Part shown: piece by piece, positions 18,668 through 26,803 of the stretch
How the letters are laid out: each line of letters starts with the position of its first letter
Position numbering within the stretch: position 1 is the first letter of the stretch
Assembly (NCBI GenBank): GCA_040387555.1
Contig: JAZKDO010000003.1
Location: forward strand, 62,001-126,000
Origin: UBA4416 sp040387555
Lineage (GTDB): Bacteria > Bacteroidota > Bacteroidia > B-17B0 > Aurantibacillaceae
Length of the DNA stretch: 64,000 nucleotides
Direction of reading: 5' to 3'
Notes under the pieces: model-generated
Database searches by the model: none
What the model was told of the DNA's origin: nothing
Seen by the model: the letters and a program-made list of their open reading frames with translations, nothing else
Made by a program: the position numbers and the translations under genes

Positions 18668-19495
18668 ATGCTTCTAAAAGAAAATAGTTCCATTTTAATT
18701 CCGGTTGATTTTTCAAAACAGTCATTAATTGCTATTGAACAATCGTATAATCTGGCAAAATTCTTAAAGGCTAAAATTATCATCATGCACGCTGCTCCAA
18801 ACAGTAATCATGAACATGATAAGGAATTAGAAGAAATCGTTTCTAAAGTTGTTAAAGAAAGTGGTCAACCGGCTGAATTCTTAAATCTAAAAGGAGATAT
18901 TTATGAGTTGATTGATAAAAAAGCTGAAGAATTAGGATGTGCTTTAATTGTTATAGGCTTAGATACTCAGGTGAGGTTCAGAAGCTTTCTTGGCGGAACC
19001 AATGTCAGCAAATTCATAAAGCATGCTCCTTGTCCGGTTATAACGATGCGTTCAAAAGATCAACGTAACAGTTGCTCTAATATTCTAATGCCAATAGATA
19101 TGAGTGCTGAGAGCAGAGAAAAAGTTGGAATTACTGTTCAATTAGCAAAACATTATAAAGCTACCATACGTATCGTTTCTGTGTTTAATCCAAGTGATGA
19201 AAAGTATGAGAACAATCTTTTACCTTATTTAAATCAGGTTAAAAAATTTATAAAGGAAAGGGGTGTTGAATGTACAAACCGATCGATTCCATCCAATAAT
19301 CCCGCTGAGGCCATCGTTACTTATGCTAACAATAACGACATTGACCTGATTGTTTTAATGAATAAAAAGGATACAAGCATTGGGGAATTAATGGGTGGCG
19401 CATCCACTTCAATTAAAATAGTGGAATCAAGTAACGTTCCTGTATTGTCTGTTCACCCAATGAAACGCGAGAGCATTAGTAGTGGCATTCACTAG
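18668..19495 (+). CDS. Universal stress protein with two tandem Usp domains
   Basis: The 275-residue protein contains two UspA folds, about residues 8-135 and 140-268. Each begins with the typical beta strand (ILIPVDFSKQS and ILMPIDMSAES) carrying the conserved Asp. The nucleotide-binding glycine pattern near the end of each domain is only partial: GGTNVSKFIKHAPCPVI in the first and GGASTSIKIVESSNVPVL in the second, the former keeping more of the G-x2-G-x9-G-S/T ATP motif. Proteins of this kind help cells survive starvation and redox stress, but their exact role is rarely known. It has its own promoter and is not part of the nuo operon. Confidence 0.9.
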   Translation: MLLKENSSILIPVDFSKQSLIAIEQSYNLAKFLKAKIIIMHAAPNSNHEHDKELEEIVSKVVKESGQPAEFLNLKGDIYELIDKKAEELGCALIVIGLDTQVRFRSFLGGTNVSKFIKHAPCPVITMRSKDQRNSCSNILMPIDMSAESREKVGITVQLAKHYKATIRIVSVFNPSDEKYENNLLPYLNQVKKFIKERGVECTNRSIPSNNPAEAIVTYANNNDIDLIVLMNKKDTSIGELMGGASTSIKIVESSNVPVLSVHPMKRESISSGIH

Positions 19496-19613
19496 TTTCT
19501 GATTTAATAGCTTCCATTACTGGTTTTATCTGTAAAATATGTAAACCATATTTTGTTACGTACAAGCTATTTTGGCAAAATTTTTAGTTCTTTATGCTGT
19601 AACTTTATTGGTG

Positions 19614-22001
19614 ATGAGATTTTTAAAGAGAATTATACTAATTCTTTTTCTTTTAGTATTTATAGCAATTGGAACTGTTTTAATAACAGTCACTTTTTAT
19701 AAAAAGGAACTGGCCTCCATGCTTATTGATAGCTTGAAACAGAACTATGGCCTAACATTAAAAACCCAAGCCATTCATGTTTCAATACTTAGTAATTGGC
19801 CAAACACCTCTGTTCAATTTCAAAACATTTCGCTGGTTAACGATCGTGAGCCACAGGAACCGCTTCTTAAAGCAAAGTCTCTATCTCTAGCTTTTAATAT
19901 TGAAAAACTTTTGCATAAAGAGTTTAGTGTAAATTCCATTGCATTAGACAATGGCGAAATAAACCTTGTGAAGGGGATGACTGGAATTAAAAATTATGAA
20001 TTTGTAAAAGAAGACTCTGCTTCCGACAATAAAAATTCAAACATCCATTTTGAAATTACACGCGTCGCTATTTCAAACACGAAATTCAAATTCAATAATA
20101 AACGATACAATAAAAAAATTGATTTCCTCTTAATTGATAATGTTATTAATTTGAAAAATTACGCAGATGGGCTTGAGGCACATTTAACAGGAAATGTATT
20201 TGTGAATGGCTTACTGTTCCGGCCGGAGAAAGGAGCCTTTCTTAGTAATACGCCCGCGGACTTAGATCTTGTCGCAACAATTTGTTATCCTCGTAAAGAA
20301 ATTTATATCCATCAGCCTTCGTATGCCGAAATTGAAGGTCAACGCTATAGCATTGCAGCATTCGTTGAACTCAAAAATAAAAAACATTTATCCTTACTCA
20401 TCGAAAATAGCAAAGCAGATTATCAGCATGTTATATCCTTACTGAACCCCGGCGTAAAAAAGGGCCTTTCAAATCTTAAAGTTAAGCAACCATTAAATGC
20501 TAAAGCATTAATTATGGTTGATATCGGGGAACAACAAGATCCGATTATCATTGTCCATGTCAACACAAAGAATAATGATGTGGAAGTAGGAAATTCAGGA
20601 GTGCCATATTCCAGGATTGATTTTAGTGCATCAATCATCAGCCTGGATTCATCATTGAGTCAGGGCGACGCAGACCACGCTAAAGTTATTTTGAAACCTT
20701 TAACAGGTAAAGTGTATGATTTTGATTTTAAAGGAGAATTGGTTATACATGGTTTTACTAATCCGGATATAGTAGTCAATGCAAATTTATTTATAGACAC
20801 TAAACGGATCAAATTAAAGCCTGGCCAGGATTTTGAATTGAAAGGCAAGGCATTGGCTGTGATTAATTACAAAGGGCCTGTAAGTATGTTGAACCATAAA
20901 AGTTTCTTAGATCCTCCTATGAAACTGAAAGCTCTAGTAAAATTTGATAATGTTTGTTTTAAAGAAAGGTTGAAGCCTTATGTTTATTGTTTTAATGGCA
21001 AAGCCTACGTGATAGATAATTATTTAAAATTCGATAACCTTGCTTTAAAAATGGACGGTGGTAATTTTAAACTAAAAGGTTCAGTTGATAATTTCGTTAA
21101 ATACTCCATAGGGTATGCCAATGGCTTTAAAGCCAAGTTAATTGCTTCAACAGATTACTTTGATGTGACAGGCTATTTGAAGAAAACAGTGTCAGATTCT
21201 GTTTCCAGCAGTTCCAAAGAAAAAATGGAAGTGAAAATAGAAAATGCTAATGAAAGTAATTTTGAATTTGATGTTTCTCTCACGGCAAAAAAATTAATTG
21301 TGAGAAAAGTAAATGCAGATGATGCTTCTATTAAAATGCATTATAAAGATAAATTGCTGGAAATTAATTCTTTGAAAGTAAAGACATGTGAAGGAACCCT
21401 TTTCGCAAAAGGATCCATTTATGACCTTCATAAAATAGATGCTTCATTTGCCACTGAAAATATTAACGTGAACCATCTTTTTGAGCAGTTCGAAAACTTC
21501 GGACAAAAGGCTATTGAAAGTAAAAACCTAAGTGGAAAAGTTTCGTTAGACGCGAAAATAAAAATGGAGTTGGACGATAAAATGGAAGTTAACGGTAATT
21601 CAATGATCGGTAAAATTTCATTTAAAATTAAAGATGGGCATTTAATAGGTTATGAGCCATTGGAGAACATATCAAATTTTATATTTAAGAACCGGGATTT
21701 TAAAGATATTTATTTCACGGAGATCAATGAAACTTTATTCATTGATGGTTTCAGGATTGATATCGAAGAGATGGAAATTGCGTCCAATGTTTTGAATTTA
21801 TATATGAGCGGCATCTACCATTTTAAAGACAATTCAAATATTAATATCTTATTGCCCTGGAGTAATTTGAAGAAAAGAGGAAAAAATTATATCCCTCAAA
21901 GCTCTGATAAAAATGCTGAAGACTCAAAAGGATTAAAGCTTAATTATTCAGGCTTCCCTGGTAAATTGAAATTAAAATTAGGACATAAGCCTTCTATATA
22001 A
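19614..22001 (+). CDS. AsmA-like envelope protein
   Basis: The 795-residue protein begins with a basic stretch and one membrane anchor (about residues 2-25), followed by a long beta-rich extracytoplasmic region that ends with the AsmA C-terminal repeat pattern (LSGKVSLDAKIKMEL ... KDGHLIGYEPLENISNF, about residues 655-710). AsmA-family proteins are thought to form hydrophobic grooves that move phospholipids between inner and outer membrane. I prefer ATG 19614; an in-frame TTG at 19572 would add 14 residues before the basic stretch and is less natural. The gene stands alone and converges on the SpoIIE-type phosphatase gene with 12 bases between the stops. Confidence 0.85.
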   Translation: MRFLKRIILILFLLVFIAIGTVLITVTFYKKELASMLIDSLKQNYGLTLKTQAIHVSILSNWPNTSVQFQNISLVNDREPQEPLLKAKSLSLAFNIEKLLHKEFSVNSIALDNGEINLVKGMTGIKNYEFVKEDSASDNKNSNIHFEITRVAISNTKFKFNNKRYNKKIDFLLIDNVINLKNYADGLEAHLTGNVFVNGLLFRPEKGAFLSNTPADLDLVATICYPRKEIYIHQPSYAEIEGQRYSIAAFVELKNKKHLSLLIENSKADYQHVISLLNPGVKKGLSNLKVKQPLNAKALIMVDIGEQQDPIIIVHVNTKNNDVEVGNSGVPYSRIDFSASIISLDSSLSQGDADHAKVILKPLTGKVYDFDFKGELVIHGFTNPDIVVNANLFIDTKRIKLKPGQDFELKGKALAVINYKGPVSMLNHKSFLDPPMKLKALVKFDNVCFKERLKPYVYCFNGKAYVIDNYLKFDNLALKMDGGNFKLKGSVDNFVKYSIGYANGFKAKLIASTDYFDVTGYLKKTVSDSVSSSSKEKMEVKIENANESNFEFDVSLTAKKLIVRKVNADDASIKMHYKDKLLEINSLKVKTCEGTLFAKGSIYDLHKIDASFATENINVNHLFEQFENFGQKAIESKNLSGKVSLDAKIKMELDDKMEVNGNSMIGKISFKIKDGHLIGYEPLENISNFIFKNRDFKDIYFTEINETLFIDGFRIDIEEMEIASNVLNLYMSGIYHFKDNSNINILLPWSNLKKRGKNYIPQSSDKNAEDSKGLKLNYSGFPGKLKLKLGHKPSI

Positions 22002-22013
22002 TTTGTTTGGGAA

Positions 22014-23426
22014 CTACACCCTTATCCCAACTACACACACATCATCAACTTGTTCCAGATTTCCTTTCCAGTTATTGAATGTATTCTCAAGTGCCAGCTG
22101 TTGCTCATGCATTGGTTTTTCTGAATTTGCAATCAAAACATCTTCAAATTTTTTGCGCATTAATTTTTTTCCTCTAGGTCCGCCAAACTGGTCGGCATAG
22201 CCATCAGTGAATAAGTAAATACAATCATTAGGCTCTAATTGAATCGTTTGATTTGTATATGGCAAAACAATGTCATTCATATTACCTATTGCTTGCTTGT
22301 TGGCTTTAAGTGTTTGTAGAGTTTTATTTCGTAAGATATAGATGGGGTTATTAGCTCCTGAATAAGCCAACTGTTTATTTTTTATATCGATTGCAATAAA
22401 TGATATATCCATCCCATCTCTGATTTCTTCTTCCCCATAACCGTGGTTAAGTGTGGTAATTATTTTTTGGTTTAAGAAATCTAAAGCTTCAGACGGAGTG
22501 TTAACGCCTTTCTCAACGGCACTCTGATGTAAAAAATTTGAGCCCAATAAACTCATGAAAGCTCCTGGAACGCCATGTCCGGTACAATCTGCAACTGCAA
22601 TTAATATATATTCTCTTGATGTATCTTCTGTAAGTGTAGTTTTAATTTTTCTTGCCCAATAAAAATCACCGCAAACAATATCACGAGGTTTATAAAGTAT
22701 AAAATAGTTTTCTTTAAAAAATGAGTCAAGTAAATTCTTGGGTGGCAACAGGGCGCCTTGCAATCGTTTGGCATAACGCAAACTACTAAAGATCTCTAAG
22801 TTTTTTTCTTCTACTACTTCTTTTTGAGTTTCAATTAATGTTTTGGATTTCTCTAATTCTAAGCGACTCTGAATTTCCTTAAAGGTTAAACGATAGCGGC
22901 TTCTGATCAGGAAAACACTAAAAATTACAACTGTTAATACTAAAAGTCCACCATTTGTAATAAATTCATCGACTGTTAAAGGACTATTTAGGACAAAAAA
23001 AGCAATGTTGCTAACAATGGTTGCAATCAATAATAACCAGGAAAGTTTTTGTTCCCAAAGTACCAGCATGCCTACACCAATAAATAATACCATGTATGCA
23101 AAGGCATGCTTCTGTAAATGTGGAATATCCATTAAGCTCCACATGTATGCATTCTGGACAGAGATGCCTAACACCAGAATAAAAATGCAGGTGTAAATAC
23201 TAATGTTTAACACGTTTTTCAGAACAAGAGCCATTAAACTAATTCCCGAAACACAAATCCTAAAAATCAGAAAAGAAATCCAGTATTCAGGAATACTCAA
23301 ATAATCACCTAAAAACCAAACGAGATTCAATGCGATGCCTATCCAGCAAGCAAGTGCATGAAATTTTTCAGTTGATTTGTAAAACTCAGCCTTTACAAAA
23401 CTGTGAGGTATGGCGGTTTCTTCCAT
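22014..23426 (-). CDS. Membrane-bound SpoIIE/RsbU-type PP2C serine phosphatase
   Basis: The 470-residue protein has an N-terminal membrane domain with about six segments (residues 25-190), a short coiled coil (about 195-225), and a PP2C-like SpoIIE domain (about 235-468). The metal-binding acidic motifs are intact: GDFYW (about 260), ADCTGHGVPGAFMS (about 285-298) and FTDGYADQFGG (about 428). Such enzymes dephosphorylate anti-sigma-factor antagonists in response to a signal sensed by the N-terminal domain. No anti-sigma or STAS gene is nearby, so the target is unknown. I placed the start at the ATG of MEETAIPHS; a TTG six codons upstream is in frame. It lies 72 bases downstream of fbp on the same strand. 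Confidence 0.88.
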   Translation of the reverse strand: MEETAIPHSFVKAEFYKSTEKFHALACWIGIALNLVWFLGDYLSIPEYWISFLIFRICVSGISLMALVLKNVLNISIYTCIFILVLGISVQNAYMWSLMDIPHLQKHAFAYMVLFIGVGMLVLWEQKLSWLLLIATIVSNIAFFVLNSPLTVDEFITNGGLLVLTVVIFSVFLIRSRYRLTFKEIQSRLELEKSKTLIETQKEVVEEKNLEIFSSLRYAKRLQGALLPPKNLLDSFFKENYFILYKPRDIVCGDFYWARKIKTTLTEDTSREYILIAVADCTGHGVPGAFMSLLGSNFLHQSAVEKGVNTPSEALDFLNQKIITTLNHGYGEEEIRDGMDISFIAIDIKNKQLAYSGANNPIYILRNKTLQTLKANKQAIGNMNDIVLPYTNQTIQLEPNDCIYLFTDGYADQFGGPRGKKLMRKKFEDVLIANSEKPMHEQQLALENTFNNWKGNLEQVDDVCVVGIRV

Positions 23427-23498
23427 TAAAACTCTAATATACAAAAGTTTACAAAAGGAATCTAAGGAAATAAAATAAGCGAATGAAGATGCGGATAT

Positions 23499-24512
23499 CT
23501 AAACTACGGCTTCTTTATATTTCTCCATGAACTCCATGGATTTTTTCATCATTTCCGTCGAACCTAAAAACAATGGAGTACGCTGATGCAATTCAGAAAT
23601 ATCTAATTCCATAATACGTTTAAAACCATTAGTGGCAACACCACCAGCCTGTTCAATGATAAACGCCAACGGATTGCATTCATATAGTAAACGTAATTTA
23701 CCATTAGGTGATTTAGTAGTTCTGGGATAAATATAAATGCCTCCGGTAATTAAATTACGGTGAATGTCGGCCACGCCTGAACCAATGTAACGGCTTGAAT
23801 AAGGACGTGATGTTGGCAAATCCTCTTCCTGGCAATATTTAATATATTTCTTAACACCTTCAGGAAAATGTAAATAATTTCCTTCATTAATTGAATAGGT
23901 TTTACCATCCGTTGGCATTTGCATATTTGGATGCGATAAACAAAATTCACCAATACTTGGGTCTAAAGTAAAACCGTTTACTCCTTTGCCAGTTGTATAA
24001 ACCAGCATGGCAGAAGATCCATAAATAATATAACCTGCAGCAACTTGTTCTGTTCCGCGCTGCATAAAATCTTCATGAGTTCCCGGACCATTTAAGCTAA
24101 CACGTCTATAAATAGAAAAGATAGTGCCAATTGAAACGTTGACGTCGATGTTTGATGAACCATCTAAAGGATCCATAGCAACAACATAACGGGCATTTTT
24201 CGAAATTTCAGAATCTATAGGAATGATGTCTTCATTTTCTTCGCTGGCAATAGCACAACATTCTCCACCAGCCTTTAAAGCTGCAATAAACTGATCATTA
24301 GCAAATACGTCAAGCTTCTTAACTCTTTCTCCTTGTACATTGGTATCTCCGGTTTCTCCCAATATTTCAACCAAACCTGCTTTAGTCACTTCGCGATTCA
24401 CAATTTTTGCAGCAATGGCAATATCCCTTAATAAACGGGAAAGCTCTCCTTTGGCAAATGGAAAATCGTTTTGTTTTTCAATAATGAACTGACCTAAAGT
24501 TTTTGCGTACAT
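23499..24512 (-). CDS. fbp: Fructose-1,6-bisphosphatase, class I
   Basis: The enzyme hydrolyses fructose 1,6-bisphosphate to fructose 6-phosphate, the committed step of gluconeogenesis, in the cytoplasm. The 337-residue length is normal. The metal-binding signature DPLDGSSNID (about residues 115-124) and the substrate-site signature GKLRLLYECNPLAF (about 270-283) are complete. It has its own -7 promoter box 58 bases upstream. SpoIIE-like phosphatase follows on the same strand and may be cotranscribed. Confidence 0.97.
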   Translation of the reverse strand: MYAKTLGQFIIEKQNDFPFAKGELSRLLRDIAIAAKIVNREVTKAGLVEILGETGDTNVQGERVKKLDVFANDQFIAALKAGGECCAIASEENEDIIPIDSEISKNARYVVAMDPLDGSSNIDVNVSIGTIFSIYRRVSLNGPGTHEDFMQRGTEQVAAGYIIYGSSAMLVYTTGKGVNGFTLDPSIGEFCLSHPNMQMPTDGKTYSINEGNYLHFPEGVKKYIKYCQEEDLPTSRPYSSRYIGSGVADIHRNLITGGIYIYPRTTKSPNGKLRLLYECNPLAFIIEQAGGVATNGFKRIMELDISELHQRTPLFLGSTEMMKKSMEFMEKYKEAVV

Positions 24513-24569
24513 GATTTAATATTTAAGGTTAATGAATCTTTCGTTAATGCAACTGCATCCACAGCCTTA

Positions 24570-24577
24570 CAAAGATA
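24570..24577 (-). promoter_or_regulatory. -7 promoter box of fbp
   Basis: The minus strand reads TATCTTTG, an exact TAnnTTTG match, 57 bases before the fbp ATG. No clear TTG is found at the -33 distance; the region there is a T/A run. Confidence 0.5.
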
Positions 24578-24599
24578 AACGTATTAATTTATATAAAAT

Positions 24600-24628
24600 A
24601 AAAAAAGTGTCCTGTTAAGAGACACTTT
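24600..24628 (-). terminator. Intrinsic terminator of the small gene at 24650-24922
   Basis: On the minus strand the stem AAAGTGTC / GACACTTT is followed by a run of seven T. It lies 21 bases after the stop of the 90-residue protein gene and isolates it from fbp. Confidence 0.8.
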
Positions 24629-24649
24629 GTTATATATTTTAAATATAGT

Positions 24650-24922
24650 TTATTTACTGTATTCGTCTTTCAAGAATTCGCGCCAGTCACCTAAATTTGA
24701 AATAACCTGAATTTGGCGGTAATTTAAATGAAATTGTTCTTCACTCTCCTGAGAATTCAGAATATTTAAACGGTATTTGTCAAAATTAGAAAGTGCAAAT
24801 TTCTCTTCCGCAGTAAGCGATTTACCACTGAACTCTTTATCACGCAGGTCATTGATGCTTTCCGCACCTCCAATATCCTGCTTGGTAAAAAAACGTTTTG
24901 CTATATCATTCTTGTAGTCCAT
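24650..24922 (-). CDS. Small conserved-looking protein of unknown function
   Basis: I do not recognise a named family. The 90-residue protein (MDYKNDIAKRFFTKQ...) is soluble, highly charged and probably all-helical, with no signal peptide, Cys or metal motif. I chose the ATG at 24922 over an upstream in-frame start at 24961, because an exact TATCTTTG box lies at 24929-24936, between the two. It is a single-gene unit with its own terminator and is divergent from the gene at 24990. Confidence 0.65.
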   Translation of the reverse strand: MDYKNDIAKRFFTKQDIGGAESINDLRDKEFSGKSLTAEEKFALSNFDKYRLNILNSQESEEQFHLNYRQIQVISNLGDWREFLKDEYSK

Positions 24923-24928
24923 CAACTT

Positions 24929-24936
24929 CAAAGATA
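24929..24936 (-). promoter_or_regulatory. -7 promoter box immediately upstream of the 90-residue protein gene
   Basis: The minus strand reads TATCTTTG, exact to the consensus. It ends six bases before the ATG, so transcription would begin at or within a base or two of the start codon. A good -33 TTG was not found. Confidence 0.5.
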
Positions 24937-24989
24937 TGAAACGGATTGAGTAACTTCGCATTTATTACTATAGTCTTGCTAACAAACGG

Positions 24990-25598
24990 ATGTTAAAACC
25001 GAAATACATAATTATGATATTGAGTGTTTGTTTTATTGCAAACGAACTAATGACTCAACCCAGGATCAGTAAATACGAGTTGTGCTGGGCTGTGTTTCAT
25101 CCTTTTGTTGCCTTAAAGGTCAAGAATCTTTTATCGGAAGCGATGATATCATACGAGGAAGTTAGATTAACACGCGTGCTGGATACGAATGAAAGCGGCG
25201 GAAAACTGGACGCGTTCCGTCATGTATTTACAATGTCATTTTTATCACAGAAGTTTAAAGTACGTAAACTTAAAAAACTTGGAATAGCCCACGAAAAGGG
25301 AAACAAACATCTTTTTTATAAGAATCGCCAGGAATTTGGTGAACGATCAGATAGCCTTAGTTGCGTAATGGATCTTAGGAATAATGATCTTGGGTTTGTA
25401 ATTGGCAGTAGTAATCAGGCGGTTGCAAAGGATAGTTTGATTATAATAGTTATTAATCTGATTAAAGAGGGAAATGCCTGGTATTTGAAAAGAAATGCGA
25501 AAAATGAATACGTTTCATGCGAAAATGAGCTAATTATGATGGAGAAATACCAAAAAAAATGGTTCGTTCCGAAGTGTTTGATTAAAACAAATGAATAG
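24990..25598 (+). CDS. Membrane-anchored or secreted protein resembling DUF6973
   Basis: The 202-residue protein has an N-terminal hydrophobic segment (about residues 5-20) that may be a signal peptide or anchor. The body has a spaced pattern DAFRHVF (about 74-80), AHEKGN (about 101) and MDLRNNDLG (about 128-136), which resembles the RH...HE...D-x2-NN-x2-G pattern of the DUF6973 family as I remember it. The conserved His, Glu and Asn residues suggest a hydrolase-like or metal site, but this is inference only. It is divergent from the 90-residue protein gene, with 67 bases between start codons. Confidence 0.6.
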   Translation: MLKPKYIIMILSVCFIANELMTQPRISKYELCWAVFHPFVALKVKNLLSEAMISYEEVRLTRVLDTNESGGKLDAFRHVFTMSFLSQKFKVRKLKKLGIAHEKGNKHLFYKNRQEFGERSDSLSCVMDLRNNDLGFVIGSSNQAVAKDSLIIIVINLIKEGNAWYLKRNAKNEYVSCENELIMMEKYQKKWFVPKCLIKTNE

Positions 25599-25663
25599 GT
25601 TAACGTCTTAAAAGCTAAATGATTAAGTATTTATATAAAATTAGAGTGTTTTTTGCTAATTTG

Positions 25664-25693
25664 TTGATAAGATTGAAAAAAAGCGTATATTTG
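25664..25693 (+). promoter_or_regulatory. Promoter of the DUF177-rpmF operon
   Basis: TTG (25664-25666), 19 bases, then TATATTTG (25686-25693): this is the best match to the Bacteroidota consensus in the window. It lies 21 bases before the ATG. Confidence 0.8.
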
Positions 25694-25714
25694 CCGTCCA
25701 TTTTGGAATAAGCT

Positions 25715-26245
25715 ATGGGTAAAAGTCAGTACAAAATACAGTTTGGCGGTTTATCAATGGGTGAACACCAATTTGAATTTGATGTTAAGAGTAAGTTCTT
25801 TGAACAATTTAGTGAAAGCGAAATAACCGAAGCCGATATACAGGTTAAAGCCAAATTAGTGAAACAAAATACGCTCATGCATATTTTATTTACTTTTGAA
25901 GGCACTGTAAAATTAAGCTGCGATCGTTGTTTGATTGATTATAACTGCCCCATAAGCGGTCAGGAAAAATTAGTCATTAAACACGGTAATCCTGAAGAGA
26001 GCAATGATGAAATATTAGTGCTTAAAGAAGGGATGGATGAAGCAAACTTTGCACAGTATTTATACGAATACATTGAACTAGCTATTCCAAGCCGTAAAGT
26101 TCCTTGTGAAGATGAGGAGTTGGATATCGATGTTGAATGTGATGATGAAACGCTTGCTAAATACAATGAACTAAAAATAGAAGAAGAACCGAGTGAAAAT
26201 CCTGAATGGGATAAATTAAAGAATATAAAGTTTAACAATAATTAA
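25715..26245 (+). CDS. DUF177 (YceD-like) protein, ribosome-linked
   Basis: The 176-residue protein belongs to the DUF177/YceD family, which is almost always encoded directly upstream of rpmF and has been linked to 23S rRNA accumulation. It keeps the central Cys pair in KLSCDRCL (about residues 68-73) and has a very acidic C-terminal half that includes the pattern ELAIPSRKVPCEDEE (about 124-138). The 11-base gap to rpmF and the shared promoter support cotranscription. Confidence 0.9.
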   Translation: MGKSQYKIQFGGLSMGEHQFEFDVKSKFFEQFSESEITEADIQVKAKLVKQNTLMHILFTFEGTVKLSCDRCLIDYNCPISGQEKLVIKHGNPEESNDEILVLKEGMDEANFAQYLYEYIELAIPSRKVPCEDEELDIDVECDDETLAKYNELKIEEEPSENPEWDKLKNIKFNNN

Positions 26246-26256
26246 AATTAAATATC

Positions 26257-26448
26257 ATGCCTAATCCAAAAAGAAAACTATCCAGATCCCGTAGAGACTC
26301 TCGTCGTGCAACATACAAAGCACCGCACATGACGATTGCAAAAGATACAACCACAGGCGAAGCTCATTTATTTCACCGCGCACACTGGTTTGAAGGAAAA
26401 CTTTACTACAAAGGAAAAGTAGTAATGGAAAAAGCAGTAAAAGCTTAA
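26257..26448 (+). CDS. rpmF: Large-subunit ribosomal protein L32
   Basis: The 63-residue basic protein starts with MPNPKRKLSRSRRDSRRA and continues with the family pattern TGEAHLFHRAHWFEGKLYYKGK. It has no cysteines, so it is a zinc-free form of L32. It is the second gene of the DUF177-rpmF unit and is followed by a strong terminator. In most bacteria plsX and fabH follow; here they do not. Confidence 0.95.
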   Translation: MPNPKRKLSRSRRDSRRATYKAPHMTIAKDTTTGEAHLFHRAHWFEGKLYYKGKVVMEKAVKA

Positions 26449-26470
26449 TTTTTTTGAATTTCATACATTC

Positions 26471-26504
26471 AAAAACCTTCTCGGAAACCCGGGGAGGTTT
26501 TTTT
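26471..26504 (+). terminator. Intrinsic terminator after rpmF
   Basis: An 11-bp stem (with two G-T pairs) formed by AACCTTCTCGG and CCGGGGAGGTT is followed by a run of seven T. It lies about 22 bases after the rpmF stop. Confidence 0.85.
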
Positions 26505-26534
26505 GTTTGAATTAAATACTTTATGAAAGAAGTT

Positions 26535-26592
26535 GTCTCGTTGAGCGGAGTCGAGACGCTTTTATTTGTTTCTCGGCTCCGCTCGAACTGAC
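26535..26592. repeat. GC-rich dispersed palindromic repeat (GAGCGGAGTCGAGA type)
   Basis: The arms 26541-26556 and 26571-26586 are inverted repeats with 14 of 16 matching bases around a 14-base loop. A second, competing hairpin is formed by GTCTCG (26535-26540) and CGAGAC (26552-26557). Its GC content contrasts with the surrounding AT-rich DNA. Elements with this sequence (TCTCGACTCCGCTCGA) are scattered in many Bacteroidota genomes. It marks the left border of the accessory block. Confidence 0.75.
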
Positions 26593-26599
26593 ACAAATT

Positions 26600-26803
26600 A
26601 TGCACGCCAATTCATCTTCAAACAACAAAACCTGTGAGCGCTGTCAAAAGCCTTTTATTTGCATACCAGCAGATATAATAGCGTGTGGATGTAAGAAAGT
26701 TTATTTAAGCCGGGAAGAATTAAACTACGTTTCAACATTATATTCTGATTGTGTTTGTAATACTTGTTTATTACATTTAAAGGATGAATTTTTGTCATTA
26801 TAA
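26600..26803 (+). CDS. Small cysteine-rich protein (CWC-like)
   Basis: The 67-residue protein has eight cysteines in pairs: CERC (about residues 13-16), one in FICIP, CGC (about 30-32) and CVCNTC (about 52-57). This layout fits the cysteine-rich CWC family, small proteins likely to bind zinc, whose role is not known. It ends one base before the ATG of the following ketosynthase-like gene, so the two are probably translated from one mRNA. Confidence 0.7.
   Translation: MHANSSSNNKTCERCQKPFICIPADIIACGCKKVYLSREELNYVSTLYSDCVCNTCLLHLKDEFLSL

Noticed and set aside
19572..19613. TTG start that would lengthen the AsmA-like protein by 14 residues
   Set aside because: The ATG at 19614 is followed directly by the usual basic residues and membrane anchor; the extension has no counterpart in such proteins.
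26261..26605. Minus-strand 114-residue reading frame across rpmF and the GC-rich repeat
   Set aside because: It runs antisense to the ribosomal protein gene and through the repeat; the FERSRE string in it is a known by-product of this repeat type.
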